Source: Flavivirga sp. 57AJ16
GTDB lineage: Bacteria; Bacteroidota; Bacteroidia; Flavobacteriales; Flavobacteriaceae
Length of the DNA stretch: 64,000 bases
Reading direction: 5' to 3'
NCBI RefSeq assembly: GCF_028736925.1
Contig: NZ_JAQZAT010000004.1
Coordinates: forward strand, 163,617-227,616
Shown here in pieces: positions 16,449-25,457 of the stretch; position 1 is the stretch's first letter, and the number at the start of each line of letters is the position of its first letter. The translations under genes were made by a program, and so were the position numbers. The notes beneath the pieces were generated by a model that was not told the origin of the DNA, did no database searches, and was given only the letters and a program-made list of their open reading frames with translations.

Positions 16449-18005
16449 ATGATAAAAGAGATTCAGCTTCGTATTTCACTTAAAGACGAAGCGCGTAGCG
16501 ATATATTGATAATAAAATCGGCTTATGCACTAGATATAGATAAAGAAGCTATTACAGGCATCAAAGTACTTCGTAAATCCATTGATGCCCGAAAACCAAA
16601 AATCATTTTCAACTATAAAGTGGCCGTTTATATTAGAGAGGCCTTGCCAAAAACCTCCGAATACAAATTTGATTATAAAGATGTTTCAAAAGCCAAACCC
16701 ATTCATATTATCGGGTTTGGCCCAGCTGGCATGTATGCAGCTTTACGATGTATCGAATTAGGCTATAAACCAATCGTATTAGAACGTGGCAAAAATGTAC
16801 AGGACAGGCGACGCGATCTAAAAGCAATAAATCAAGATCATTTTGTTAATGAAGATTCCAACTATTGCTTTGGTGAAGGTGGCGCAGGTACTTATAGCGA
16901 CGGCAAATTATATACCCGAAGTTTAAAACGAGGGGATGTGAGGCGGATTTTTGAAAACTTGGTATTTCATGGGGCTACAGATCAAATTCTGGTGGATGCC
17001 CACCCACATATAGGAACCAATAAATTACCCAAAGTGGTACAAAATATCCGGGAGACTATTTTGAATTACGGTGGTGAAATTCATTTTGAAACCAGAGTCA
17101 CCGACTTTGTTATCAAAACTAACAAAATACAAGCGATACAATTTCAAAATGGTGAAGAAATGGTCGTAGACAGGGTTATTTTGGCTACGGGACATTCAGC
17201 CCGAGATATCTTTTATTTATTATATAAAAAGAAAATGGCATTAGAAGCAAAATCGTTCGCTATGGGAGTTCGGGTAGAGCACCCGCAGCACATCATAGAC
17301 GCGATACAATACCATTGCAGTGACGAACGTAACGAATTACTCCCGGCCGCTTCTTATAGTTTGGTAAACCAGGTAAATAATAGAGGGGTCTATTCCTTTT
17401 GCATGTGCCCAGGCGGGTTTATAGTCCCAGCGGCTACAGCGAATGGCGAAGTTGTAGTAAACGGGATGTCGCCTTCTAAGCGAAATAACCTATATGCAAA
17501 TTCTGGTATTGTTGTTGAAATTAATGCAGATACCGACTTATACAAATATGAAAATTTTGGTCCCTTAAAAGGTTTGGAGTATCAAAAAAACTTGGAAAAA
17601 CTGGCCTTTACCGCTGGAGGAAGAAGTCAGGTGGCCCCTGCACAAAAACTCACCGATTTTGTAGAAGGTAAACTATCGAGTGGTTTAAACCCTACCTCCT
17701 ATCAACCAGGCTTAAAGTCTGCACCATTACATTCACTATTACCAAAATTAATAGGTAGTAGACTTAGAAAAGGATTTCTAGCCTTCGGACAAAAAATGAA
17801 AGGCTATTATACCGCAGAAGCTAATATTGTTGGTGTAGAGTCCAGAACCTCATCTCCTGTTTGTATCCCTAGGAATGAACGATTAGAGCATCCCGAAGTT
17901 TCTAACCTATTTCCATGTGGTGAAGGGGGTGGTTATGCAGGTGGTATTATATCTGCTGCTATGGACGGGGAACGCTGTGCAGAAGCTGCGGTCGTGAACT
18001 TATAG
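16449..18005 (+). CDS. NAD(P)/FAD-dependent dehydrogenase (COG2509-like)
   Basis: This 518-residue flavoprotein has an N-terminal domain of about 85 residues (IQLRISLKDEARSDILIIKS) followed by a dinucleotide-binding fold with GFGPAG at 89-94 and LERGKNVQDRRRDLKAIN. The family segment ANNEDSNYCFGEGGAGTYSD-like (here VNEDSNYCFGEGGAGTYSDG) and the C-terminal FPCGEGGGYAGGIISAAMDG are clear. Members are widespread in bacteria and mostly uncharacterised. It is transcribed alone. Reaction and substrate are unknown. Confidence 0.88.
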   Translation: MIKEIQLRISLKDEARSDILIIKSAYALDIDKEAITGIKVLRKSIDARKPKIIFNYKVAVYIREALPKTSEYKFDYKDVSKAKPIHIIGFGPAGMYAALRCIELGYKPIVLERGKNVQDRRRDLKAINQDHFVNEDSNYCFGEGGAGTYSDGKLYTRSLKRGDVRRIFENLVFHGATDQILVDAHPHIGTNKLPKVVQNIRETILNYGGEIHFETRVTDFVIKTNKIQAIQFQNGEEMVVDRVILATGHSARDIFYLLYKKKMALEAKSFAMGVRVEHPQHIIDAIQYHCSDERNELLPAASYSLVNQVNNRGVYSFCMCPGGFIVPAATANGEVVVNGMSPSKRNNLYANSGIVVEINADTDLYKYENFGPLKGLEYQKNLEKLAFTAGGRSQVAPAQKLTDFVEGKLSSGLNPTSYQPGLKSAPLHSLLPKLIGSRLRKGFLAFGQKMKGYYTAEANIVGVESRTSSPVCIPRNERLEHPEVSNLFPCGEGGGYAGGIISAAMDGERCAEAAVVNL

Positions 18006-18052
18006 GGAGGTATAGGGGTAAAAAAGACGGGAAAGTTTGAAGCTAGAAACAA

Positions 18053-18215
18053 GGGATTAGGGATTAGGGATTAGGAAGCTATTAATCATCTTACTAATAA
18101 AATAACTCTATAACTTATATAACCACATAACTTTATAACCACATAACTTTATAACCAAACAACTTTATAACCAAACAACTCTATAACCACATAACTTTAT
18201 AACCACACCCATTAC
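18053..18215. repeat. Telomere-like triplet and a degenerate 16-17-bp tandem array
   Basis: Three tandem copies of GGGATTA lie at 18053-18076. From about 18107 to 18215 there are six to seven degenerate copies of a unit like ATAACTTTATAACCAC. No unique spacers exist, so this is not a CRISPR. It fills most of the gap between the dehydrogenase and fabD. Confidence 0.8.
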
Positions 18216-18262
18216 TCCTCAAGTCATAAACAAAGCAGTCCTAATCCTAAAAAAATTATTTA

Positions 18263-18270
18263 TACTTTTG
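18263..18270 (+). promoter_or_regulatory. Probable -7 box of the fabD-lspA operon
   Basis: TACTTTTG matches TAnnTTTG and lies 28 bases before the fabD ATG. The -33 region is not convincing. Confidence 0.45.
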
Positions 18271-18298
18271 CAGCACTAAAAAAGATAATTACAAACAC

Positions 18299-19189
18299 AT
18301 GAAAGCATATATATTCCCAGGGCAAGGCGCTCAATTTTCTGGAATGGGACTAGACCTATACGAAAACGCCCCTTTGGCCCAAGAATTATTTGAACAGGCA
18401 AATGGTATTCTTGGCTTCAACATTACAGATATCATGTTTGAAGGCTCTGCCGAAGACCTTAAAGAAACTAAAGTAACCCAACCTGCTATATTTTTACACT
18501 CGGTTATTTTAGCAAAAACCTTAGGGGATTCTTTTAAACCAGAAATGGTTGCTGGACATTCCCTTGGAGAATTTTCCGCTTTGGTAGCAAATGGCACTTT
18601 AAATTTTGAAGATGGATTAAAGTTAGTGTCCCAACGTGCCTTAGCTATGCAAAAAGCTTGCGAATTACAACCAAGTACCATGGCTGCCGTTTTAGGTCTG
18701 GATGATGATATTGTTGAAAAAATATGTGCCACGACCGATGGGGTCGTAGTCGCAGCAAATTATAATTGCCCAGGACAATTAGTGATCTCGGGAGAGGTTG
18801 ATGCTATAAACAAAGCATGCGAATCTTTAAAGGATGCTGGTGCACGCCGTGCATTGGTATTGCCCGTAGGTGGTGCTTTCCATTCGCCACTAATGGAACC
18901 TGCTCGCGAAGAATTAGCAGCAGCTATAGAAAATACAACATTTAGCAAACCAAACTGCCCTATTTATCAAAATGTAACGGCTAACGCTGTTATTGATGAA
19001 GCCGCTATAAAAACCAATTTAATTTCGCAATTAACGGCCCCTGTGCGTTGGACACAATCTGTACAACAAATGATTGCTGATGGTGCCACTTTATTTACCG
19101 AAGTTGGTCCAGGTAAGGTTTTGCAAGGTCTGGTAAAGAAAATTAATAGAGAGGCTCAAACTGCTTCAGCCATTTTTGAAAACAACTAA
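18299..19189 (+). CDS. fabD: Malonyl-CoA:ACP transacylase
   Basis: FabD moves malonyl groups from CoA to acyl carrier protein to feed fatty-acid elongation. The 296-residue protein has the oxyanion motif GQGAQ (8-12), the nucleophile Ser88 in GHSLGEF, the QRALAMQ region, and the histidine in VGGAFHSPLME; C-terminal QNVTA and FTEVGPGKVL are also typical. Start and length are standard. Its TAA stop directly abuts the lspA ATG, so the two are translated from one message. Confidence 0.96.
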   Translation: MKAYIFPGQGAQFSGMGLDLYENAPLAQELFEQANGILGFNITDIMFEGSAEDLKETKVTQPAIFLHSVILAKTLGDSFKPEMVAGHSLGEFSALVANGTLNFEDGLKLVSQRALAMQKACELQPSTMAAVLGLDDDIVEKICATTDGVVVAANYNCPGQLVISGEVDAINKACESLKDAGARRALVLPVGGAFHSPLMEPAREELAAAIENTTFSKPNCPIYQNVTANAVIDEAAIKTNLISQLTAPVRWTQSVQQMIADGATLFTEVGPGKVLQGLVKKINREAQTASAIFENN

Positions 19190-19714
19190 ATGAAATTATC
19201 AAAACGTTCCATTTACATCATTTTAGTTATTATTTTAACTATTGCCGTTGATCAAATTTCTAAAGTACTCGTTAGAACCCATATTGAGGCTAGAACAGAA
19301 ATAAATCCCGGGGAACGCATTTCCTTAATAGGCAATGCATTTTTAATGATGAACGTGGAGAACACAGGTGCTTTTTTAGGGATGGGCAGTGATTTAAATC
19401 CTACACTTAGAATAATCTTATTACTTATTTTACCTATTGTGGTACTTGGTTTTGTATTACGCTATATTTTTAAGGACAAAAGCCTGGATAATGCATCGCT
19501 CTTTGCTTTTGCAAGTATTGTCGGCGGCGGTTTTGCTAATGTTTATGATCGGATCGTATATGGCTCTGTTACCGATTTCTTATTTATTGACTTAGGCGGT
19601 ATTTTTAGAACCGGTATTTTTAATATGGCCGATCTATCGGTAACTACAGGCATGATTATTTTAGTTATTGTGAGTTTTAAGAAGAAAAAAAACTCTGAAG
19701 CATTAAAAAACTAA
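19190..19714 (+). CDS. lspA: Lipoprotein signal peptidase (signal peptidase II)
   Basis: LspA cleaves prolipoprotein signal peptides in the inner membrane. The 174-residue protein has four hydrophobic helices and the catalytic aspartate regions: VDQISKVLVR near the N-terminus, NTGAFLGMG, GGGFANVYDRIVYGSVTDF and FNMADLSVTTG. The two catalytic Asp residues are in YDR and MAD. The start codon follows the fabD stop without any gap. Several lipoproteins in the window (for example 30903, 31491, 20595) are its expected substrates. Confidence 0.96.
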   Translation: MKLSKRSIYIILVIILTIAVDQISKVLVRTHIEARTEINPGERISLIGNAFLMMNVENTGAFLGMGSDLNPTLRIILLLILPIVVLGFVLRYIFKDKSLDNASLFAFASIVGGGFANVYDRIVYGSVTDFLFIDLGGIFRTGIFNMADLSVTTGMIILVIVSFKKKKNSEALKN

Positions 19715-19815
19715 TTTTCAAGACCTGTATCCATAAATACCGCATTTTCTTAAATATTCCGCATTTGAAATGATATAAATATGCGGGTTCTTGTTAAGAA
19801 AAAGGTTATTGAATA

Positions 19816-19850
19816 ATTTAAACCGAGAAACTAATTTCTCGGCTTAAATT
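19816..19850. terminator. Bidirectional terminator between lspA and the lipoprotein gene
   Basis: CCGAGAAA-CTAA-TTTCTCGG (19823-19842), extended by A/T pairs on both sides, lies between two convergent genes and has T-rich flanks in both directions. Confidence 0.75.
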
Positions 19851-19868
19851 AAAAAATAGCTAGTTTAG

Positions 19869-20579
19869 TTAGTTATTTATTTGAAATGTTATTTCTTCAC
19901 TGAAACCATGATCCCCATCACCAGTAACTAATACATTACCGTTGTTAGTAATTGTATAGGGGCCGCCACCGTCTCCAAAGGTATCTCCCATTAAAATTTT
20001 ATAGGTTCCATTGGCCAAACAGAACACGCGACTAAATGCTGTTTCATCTGGATAGGGACCGCCCTCGAACAATAAAACATCATTAGAATCATACAGCTCC
20101 CAATATTGCTCTTCTGGATAGTCATCAAATGTAATATCCAGTTGGGTTTCAGGGTAAGGACAAACCTGCTTAATATTAAATGTTATGGGGTCACCAACAA
20201 ACAACCCTGCCTCATTAGTAAAAGAAAGCACCAATGTTTCGCCCTCAACACCAATGTTTAAGTCTGATATATTTATTGTAAAAACACCCTCATTAGAATT
20301 AGCGGGTACAGAAACAGATGTGGGAACCGTATAAGATGCAGGGTCGGCGGTAGACAGATCTGTTTCAATATTAATACCAAATATCCTTTCTGTATTTGAA
20401 ATATGCGTTGTGTAAACCTTAATATCGTTCGAATTACTACTTTGTATATCCACTCCAAAATCATAAGATGTAGCTTCAAAAGACACATAATTAATCGTGG
20501 TTTGGTTTTGATCGTCACTATCACAGCTATAAAAAACCGCTAGTGGCATGGCTAATAATAAAAAGATTGTTTTTTTCAT
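19869..20579 (-). CDS. Surface lipoprotein of the SusC/D locus
   Basis: This 236-residue lipoprotein (signal LLLAMPLAVFYSCDSDD, lipobox cysteine at 19) is the last gene of the SusC-SusD cluster, starting 15 bp after the SusD stop. Residues about 30-140 look like a beta-sandwich (TVPTSVSVPANSNEGVFTI, LVLSFTNEAGLFVGD). The C-terminal 90 residues have a pattern seen in secreted Bacteroidota proteins: WELYDSNDVLLFEGGPY, CLANGTYKILMGDTFGDGGG, then NGNVLVTGDGD. Its position matches SusE-like surface ligand-binding proteins, but no specific ligand can be named. Confidence 0.75.
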   Translation of the reverse strand: MKKTIFLLLAMPLAVFYSCDSDDQNQTTINYVSFEATSYDFGVDIQSSNSNDIKVYTTHISNTERIFGINIETDLSTADPASYTVPTSVSVPANSNEGVFTINISDLNIGVEGETLVLSFTNEAGLFVGDPITFNIKQVCPYPETQLDITFDDYPEEQYWELYDSNDVLLFEGGPYPDETAFSRVFCLANGTYKILMGDTFGDGGGPYTITNNGNVLVTGDGDHGFSEEITFQINN

Positions 20580-20594
20580 AATTGATCTTGTATA

Positions 20595-22058
20595 TTATTG
20601 ATTTAAACTTTCATCCATATTAGGATTGGCATCTATTTCTGATTGCGGAATATTTAAATAAAATAATTCACTATCAGCAGGCACATTAACAGCCACTCTG
20701 TGTACAGCGTCTCTATTAATAGGCATCCTTAACCTTTTGGCATCAAACCACTCTACTCCTATTTCTCCGTAAAGTTCTTTACGTCTTTCTAATAAAATCT
20801 CATTCATTAAGTCATTTCCAGAATTAACGGATAATGTAGCGTTAGGATCTCTAGCACTTTGCAATGCAAAAAGTAAATTTCTAGCCTCGGGTTCATTACC
20901 CAAGTTATATTGAGCTTCTGCATCGATCAATACCATTTCCGATTTTCTCATTAAAGGAACATCCGATTCAAATGCAAATGCAAACTTAGTGGTTATAAAT
21001 TCTCTATAAGGTGTTGCAGAATTATAGAGATCCTGAAATAATTTTCTAACATCAGTATCAGAAAACGTATCTCTAAAATTTGTATTTATATAGGTGTTTT
21101 GAAGCGATACTGTTAAATGATCCATAAATACATGAGGAGCCATCCAATAATAGTTGCTTTCATTCGTCCCGTTTTGAAAATGTCCCCACAGCCAATCTTG
21201 GTCTGTTAAATCATCAAACCCATTCCCCCAACTTGAAGATATTACTGCAGTTGCTGCAGTACCTCCATAAGCAGCTTTTGCTGCTGATGAAGCTAAGCTC
21301 CAATCATCTTGGGTCACTAATAAAACTCTAGCTAATATACCATTAGCAACAGCTTTATTGATATAACTTTTCCCAAGCCTTTCTTCAGGTAAATCCTGAA
21401 TGGCAGATGTAAGATCAGACAATATTAAACTATAAACATCGGTTAATGGGCTTGGAGGGTTTCCTACCGAAGCTCCTGTAGCGGGCTCTGTATAAATAGG
21501 GATTCTAGTACTTGTTCGATCTGTATTATAATTTGGCGCAAACTCTAAGGCTATTTGAAAATAATGAAATGCCCTTATGGTTTTCCCCACAGCGGTAAAT
21601 TCTTTTTTTGTAACGTCATCAAGGCTGCTGTTTGCTAATCCATTAATTAATAGATTGGCATAATTAATTATTTCGTAGTTAAAAGTCCATGTAAAGCTCG
21701 TTCTCCTATAAGTTGGCTGTCTATTGTCATGAGCATAATCGAATCTATAAAAGGTAGGTGCCAGAATTAAATCGTTTCCTTTAGCTGTTCTCGCAAAATA
21801 CATAGCATAAAGGCCGCCTGTATCTGGATCAGATTCATTTACATCATCTGCTAAATCGTCGTCCCATTGCCCTTTATACCTATCATAGATCCCTGTTATA
21901 AAGGATTGTACAATTTCTCTATCTGAAAAAACTATAGGTTCTGGAAGCCCTGCCGTATTTTGGGGCTCATCTAGGAATTCCTTTGAGCAACTAGACAAAA
22001 AATGAACTAGTAGAACAGCAAATAACAGCTTTATATTTAATTTATTATATGTTTTCAT
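20595..22058 (-). CDS. SusD/RagB-family nutrient-binding lipoprotein
   Basis: This 487-residue lipoprotein (LIPO site LSSCSKEFLDEPQ) is the outer-membrane lid that captures ligand for the SusC-like channel encoded 19 bp upstream. Family features are the N-terminal EFLDEPQNTAG region, TPR-like helices in the middle (KTIRAFHYFQIALEFAPNY, AVANGILARVLLVT), and the C-terminal ILLERRKELYGEIGVEWFDAKRL. Length is typical. No glycoside hydrolase, sulfatase or peptidase is adjacent, so the ligand may be a glycan, peptide or other polymer. Confidence 0.93.
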   Translation of the reverse strand: MKTYNKLNIKLLFAVLLVHFLSSCSKEFLDEPQNTAGLPEPIVFSDREIVQSFITGIYDRYKGQWDDDLADDVNESDPDTGGLYAMYFARTAKGNDLILAPTFYRFDYAHDNRQPTYRRTSFTWTFNYEIINYANLLINGLANSSLDDVTKKEFTAVGKTIRAFHYFQIALEFAPNYNTDRTSTRIPIYTEPATGASVGNPPSPLTDVYSLILSDLTSAIQDLPEERLGKSYINKAVANGILARVLLVTQDDWSLASSAAKAAYGGTAATAVISSSWGNGFDDLTDQDWLWGHFQNGTNESNYYWMAPHVFMDHLTVSLQNTYINTNFRDTFSDTDVRKLFQDLYNSATPYREFITTKFAFAFESDVPLMRKSEMVLIDAEAQYNLGNEPEARNLLFALQSARDPNATLSVNSGNDLMNEILLERRKELYGEIGVEWFDAKRLRMPINRDAVHRVAVNVPADSELFYLNIPQSEIDANPNMDESLNQ

Positions 22059-22077
22059 TTTCGTTGATTTTTTGGTT

Positions 22078-25000
22078 TTAAAATTCTAAAACGATTCCTG
22101 AGGTAATCGTTTTTGATAATGGCGATCTATTAGCAGTAATACCATTAAATGCTTGTTCTGGATCAATTCCTTTATGAGATTGCCAAGTAAAAATATTATC
22201 CGCTTGCAAAAACAATCTTAACTTGCTCAACCCTAATCTTTCAATTACTGGTTGTGGAAGGTTATAACCACATGTTAAACTTTTCAACCTTATATAATCA
22301 TTTTTAAACAGGAAACGTGTTGAACGAGAGGCATGATCATTGTTACTAGCTAACAATAATGGGAAACTGCTAATCTCTCCAGGGTTTTTCCATGCATTAA
22401 AATTATCGGGGTGTGCACTTATTCCAGGGTTTTCGAAAGGATTTATAAGGGAAGCATAATCTGTATCCAACAAATAGGCTCCAAAACTAAAATTGAACAG
22501 CACATTTAAATCAAACTGTTTATATCTAATAAAAGAAGTAAAACCACCTTCTATATCCGGCAACGATGCTTTTCCTTGCTCGTACCTTGTGGCGTCTTCA
22601 TAACTCTTCGTTGTCACTTTATCAATAACGTCGCCATTAGTATCCAGTACATCCATAAACCACATGCCACGTCCATCTGCTGGATCTACGCCGGCCCATT
22701 CCCTAATAAAGAAATCGAAAATAGAGCTACCAACCCTGTAACGTTTGGAGCCGCTTATAATCTCATCTTGAGGCAGCTTGGTCCATTCGTTCTTATTCAA
22801 TGCAAAATTAATACCCGTAGTCCAGGTAAAATCATCAGAATTAAAATTAATGGATCTCAAGGATGCTTCCCATCCAAAATTCTTGATAGAACCAATATTT
22901 GTAACAATTTTATTGACGCCCAAAGACCTTGGCAACGGTTTATCCAAAATTAAATCTACCGATTCTTTGTTATAGTATTCTAAAGTACCGGATATGACCC
23001 CATTGAACAATTCGAAGTCTGCCCCAATATTTAGGGATTCTATTTTTTCCCATCTTAAATTTACATCAGATACGCCTTCTGGTAAAATACCGGGGTTACC
23101 TTCATTAACAAAACCTGTTTGAAAAACAGATTGGTAAGGAAAAAGGTTTACGGTTCTATTATTTCCTAATTCACCATAAGAACCTCTAAGTTTTAAATAT
23201 GTAAGTGTATGGCTTTCACTTAAAAAATCCTCTTTGGATACGACCCAACTCGCACCTCCAGCCAAGAAGTTACCCCATCTTGTATTTTCATGAAAGCGGG
23301 TAGACCCATCTCTCCTTATTGAAAATTCTCCATAATATTTTTCATTAAAATTATAGGTAAGCCGGCCTAAATAACTATTAATTCTTTCTGTGATAATATT
23401 TCCCCCAACACCTTCTGGTGTCGTACTGCCATCTAAGTTATCTACACCAGGCAAAAAACCAGTACCCTGGGACAATAGATCATCTTGGGTATTTGTATAG
23501 GCTTCTGTAATGGCATCAATAGAAATATTGTGGTTTCCAAAACTGTTTTTATAATTTAAAGATTGAATCGCATTTAGGGTCGTTGTTAAGTCCCTGTTTT
23601 GTGATACACGCCCTTGTACACTAGTCGCAGCACCAGTCTTATCATCATCAAAACTAAAAGAATCGAACAGATAATTTTCGTAACTCAATCGCGTTTTAAA
23701 TGTTAAGCCCTTAAAAAGATTTATCTCAGCAAAAGCATTGGCCAAATAATTAGATCTTACCCTTTTTTCTTTTCCTAAAGTTAAAGTTGCCAAAATATTA
23801 TCATCGTTATAAACGGGCCTTGTACTATTTATTACCTGACCGGTAACAACGCCATTTCCTAAATCGAAAATTCGATCTCCAGCATTATCCCTAATTAAAT
23901 TTCCGTTGGCATCGCGTAAGTATATAGGATAAATATCGGATATCCCATAAATCCATGAAATAACCTGAGTTGTGCTTCCACTGGTTTGGTCCGGATTATT
24001 AGAACTAGAACGTGAAAAACTAGAATTTAAACCTACCTTAAACCAATCATTTACCTGGGTTTCTAAATTTAATCTTGAAGCTACTCTCTCAAAATTTGAT
24101 AACCTTACAGGGCCATCTTCATTTAAATAATCGAAAGACATAAAGTACGTTGTTTTATCACTACCTCCCGACACGCTAAGATTATGATTTACTCTAAGGT
24201 AATCCTCCCTAATTATTTCTTTTTCCCAATTAGTATGCCATAATAGGTTAGCACCAGCTACCAAATTACCATTAACATCTATTGGGTTTGTAGCACTATA
24301 TGGATTATAGCCTAAATAGTCAATGAGTCCACTTGTTGCATTTTGAGCTGCATCAGCAGCCGTTTGGCCATTTTCATATTGATTTGTATTCTTTAAAGCC
24401 TGCCAGGTAAGTTTTAAATAATCTTCTGGTGCAGTTAAATTGTGAACTCCTATTGTGGGGTTAGACCAACCTATTTGAGATCTTAACGTTACTTTTGGAG
24501 CCGAATCTATATGACCGGTCTTGGTTGTAATTAATATAACACCTCCTGAAGCCCTTGAACCATATAAAGCTGATGACGAGGCATCTTTTAATACTGAAAT
24601 CGATGCGATTTGGTCTTGACTTATCGTATTGAGGTTTCCATTAAATGGTGCGCCATCTACAACAATTAGGGGATCTCTTGCCAAACTTTCACTGGATATT
24701 CCCCTAATTCTAATAGTAGGGTTGCTTCCAGGTTGGCCTCCAGATGTTAACAAACTTAACCCAGGCACAGCGCCCTGCAATGCTCTTAAAGGGGATGTTA
24801 CTTGCTGTGTCTCAATGGTAGTACTTGAAACAACGCCAACAGATCCCACTATAGATTCTCTTGTTTGGGACCCATAAGCAACAACGACAACCTCTTCAAG
24901 AGTTGTTGTATCCTCTTGCATGGTAACATTCATTGTGTTTGATGTACCAACTGTAGCTTCATGATCTTCGTACCCTACAAAGCTAAACACTAGAATGTCT

Positions 25001-25203
25001 CCTGATTTTACCTTAATCAAATAATTTCCATCAAAATCTGTTGACACGCCTTTTGTAGAATTCTTAACTAAAACTGTTGCCCCGGGCAATGGCAAGTTAT
25101 TTTTGTCCACAATTCTGCCGGAAACGGTCTTTTCTTGTGCAAATGATGATACAATACCAAATACCAAGAACACTAGCACTAAATAGTAGTTTCTTAATTT
25201 CAT
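22078..25203 (-). CDS. SusC/RagA-family TonB-dependent transporter
   Basis: This 1041-residue outer-membrane transporter has a signal peptide, a CarboxypepD_reg-like domain (about 25-110; VSGRIVDKNNLPLPGATVLV), a TonB-box-like segment before the plug (LEEVVVVAYGSQTRESIVG), the SusC signature in the plug (LRALQGAVPGLSLLTSGGQP, IRIRGISS, DPLIVVDGAPF, LKDASSSALYGSRASGGVIL) and a long barrel ending in SGIVLEF with a C-terminal phenylalanine. It works with the SusD-like protein downstream and takes energy from TonB. The operon reads SusC-SusD-lipoprotein; the membrane-linked AraC regulator is immediately upstream on the same strand. Confidence 0.95.
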   Translation of the reverse strand: MKLRNYYLVLVFLVFGIVSSFAQEKTVSGRIVDKNNLPLPGATVLVKNSTKGVSTDFDGNYLIKVKSGDILVFSFVGYEDHEATVGTSNTMNVTMQEDTTTLEEVVVVAYGSQTRESIVGSVGVVSSTTIETQQVTSPLRALQGAVPGLSLLTSGGQPGSNPTIRIRGISSESLARDPLIVVDGAPFNGNLNTISQDQIASISVLKDASSSALYGSRASGGVILITTKTGHIDSAPKVTLRSQIGWSNPTIGVHNLTAPEDYLKLTWQALKNTNQYENGQTAADAAQNATSGLIDYLGYNPYSATNPIDVNGNLVAGANLLWHTNWEKEIIREDYLRVNHNLSVSGGSDKTTYFMSFDYLNEDGPVRLSNFERVASRLNLETQVNDWFKVGLNSSFSRSSSNNPDQTSGSTTQVISWIYGISDIYPIYLRDANGNLIRDNAGDRIFDLGNGVVTGQVINSTRPVYNDDNILATLTLGKEKRVRSNYLANAFAEINLFKGLTFKTRLSYENYLFDSFSFDDDKTGAATSVQGRVSQNRDLTTTLNAIQSLNYKNSFGNHNISIDAITEAYTNTQDDLLSQGTGFLPGVDNLDGSTTPEGVGGNIITERINSYLGRLTYNFNEKYYGEFSIRRDGSTRFHENTRWGNFLAGGASWVVSKEDFLSESHTLTYLKLRGSYGELGNNRTVNLFPYQSVFQTGFVNEGNPGILPEGVSDVNLRWEKIESLNIGADFELFNGVISGTLEYYNKESVDLILDKPLPRSLGVNKIVTNIGSIKNFGWEASLRSINFNSDDFTWTTGINFALNKNEWTKLPQDEIISGSKRYRVGSSIFDFFIREWAGVDPADGRGMWFMDVLDTNGDVIDKVTTKSYEDATRYEQGKASLPDIEGGFTSFIRYKQFDLNVLFNFSFGAYLLDTDYASLINPFENPGISAHPDNFNAWKNPGEISSFPLLLASNNDHASRSTRFLFKNDYIRLKSLTCGYNLPQPVIERLGLSKLRLFLQADNIFTWQSHKGIDPEQAFNGITANRSPLSKTITSGIVLEF

Positions 25204-25457
25204 AAATTAAATGTTTATATGAGTTAGTCAGTGCAGATTGAAAATAAGGAAGGCAGCAAAGATGTTTTTTAAGTGACTAATTCAAAAAATTACACTTTAC
25301 TAATGAAATTTAAGTTTAGAAGATCTAAAATATTTTAAGTAAAGTTCTATAGCTACCTTACCTTATTACAATTGCAATTATAAAAAAAAGAATAAAGCTT
25401 AGATTAAGGGGTAATACTTATAATACCTTACTTTACCGAAGATGGTTTACCCGAAAT

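Noticed and set aside
18107..18215. Regularly spaced repeats that could suggest a CRISPR array
   Set aside because: Units are directly tandem and degenerate with no unique spacers, and no cas genes exist in the window.
22576..24877. Several plus-strand ORFs inside the SusC gene
   Set aside because: They are antisense shadows of a well-supported 1041-residue transporter.
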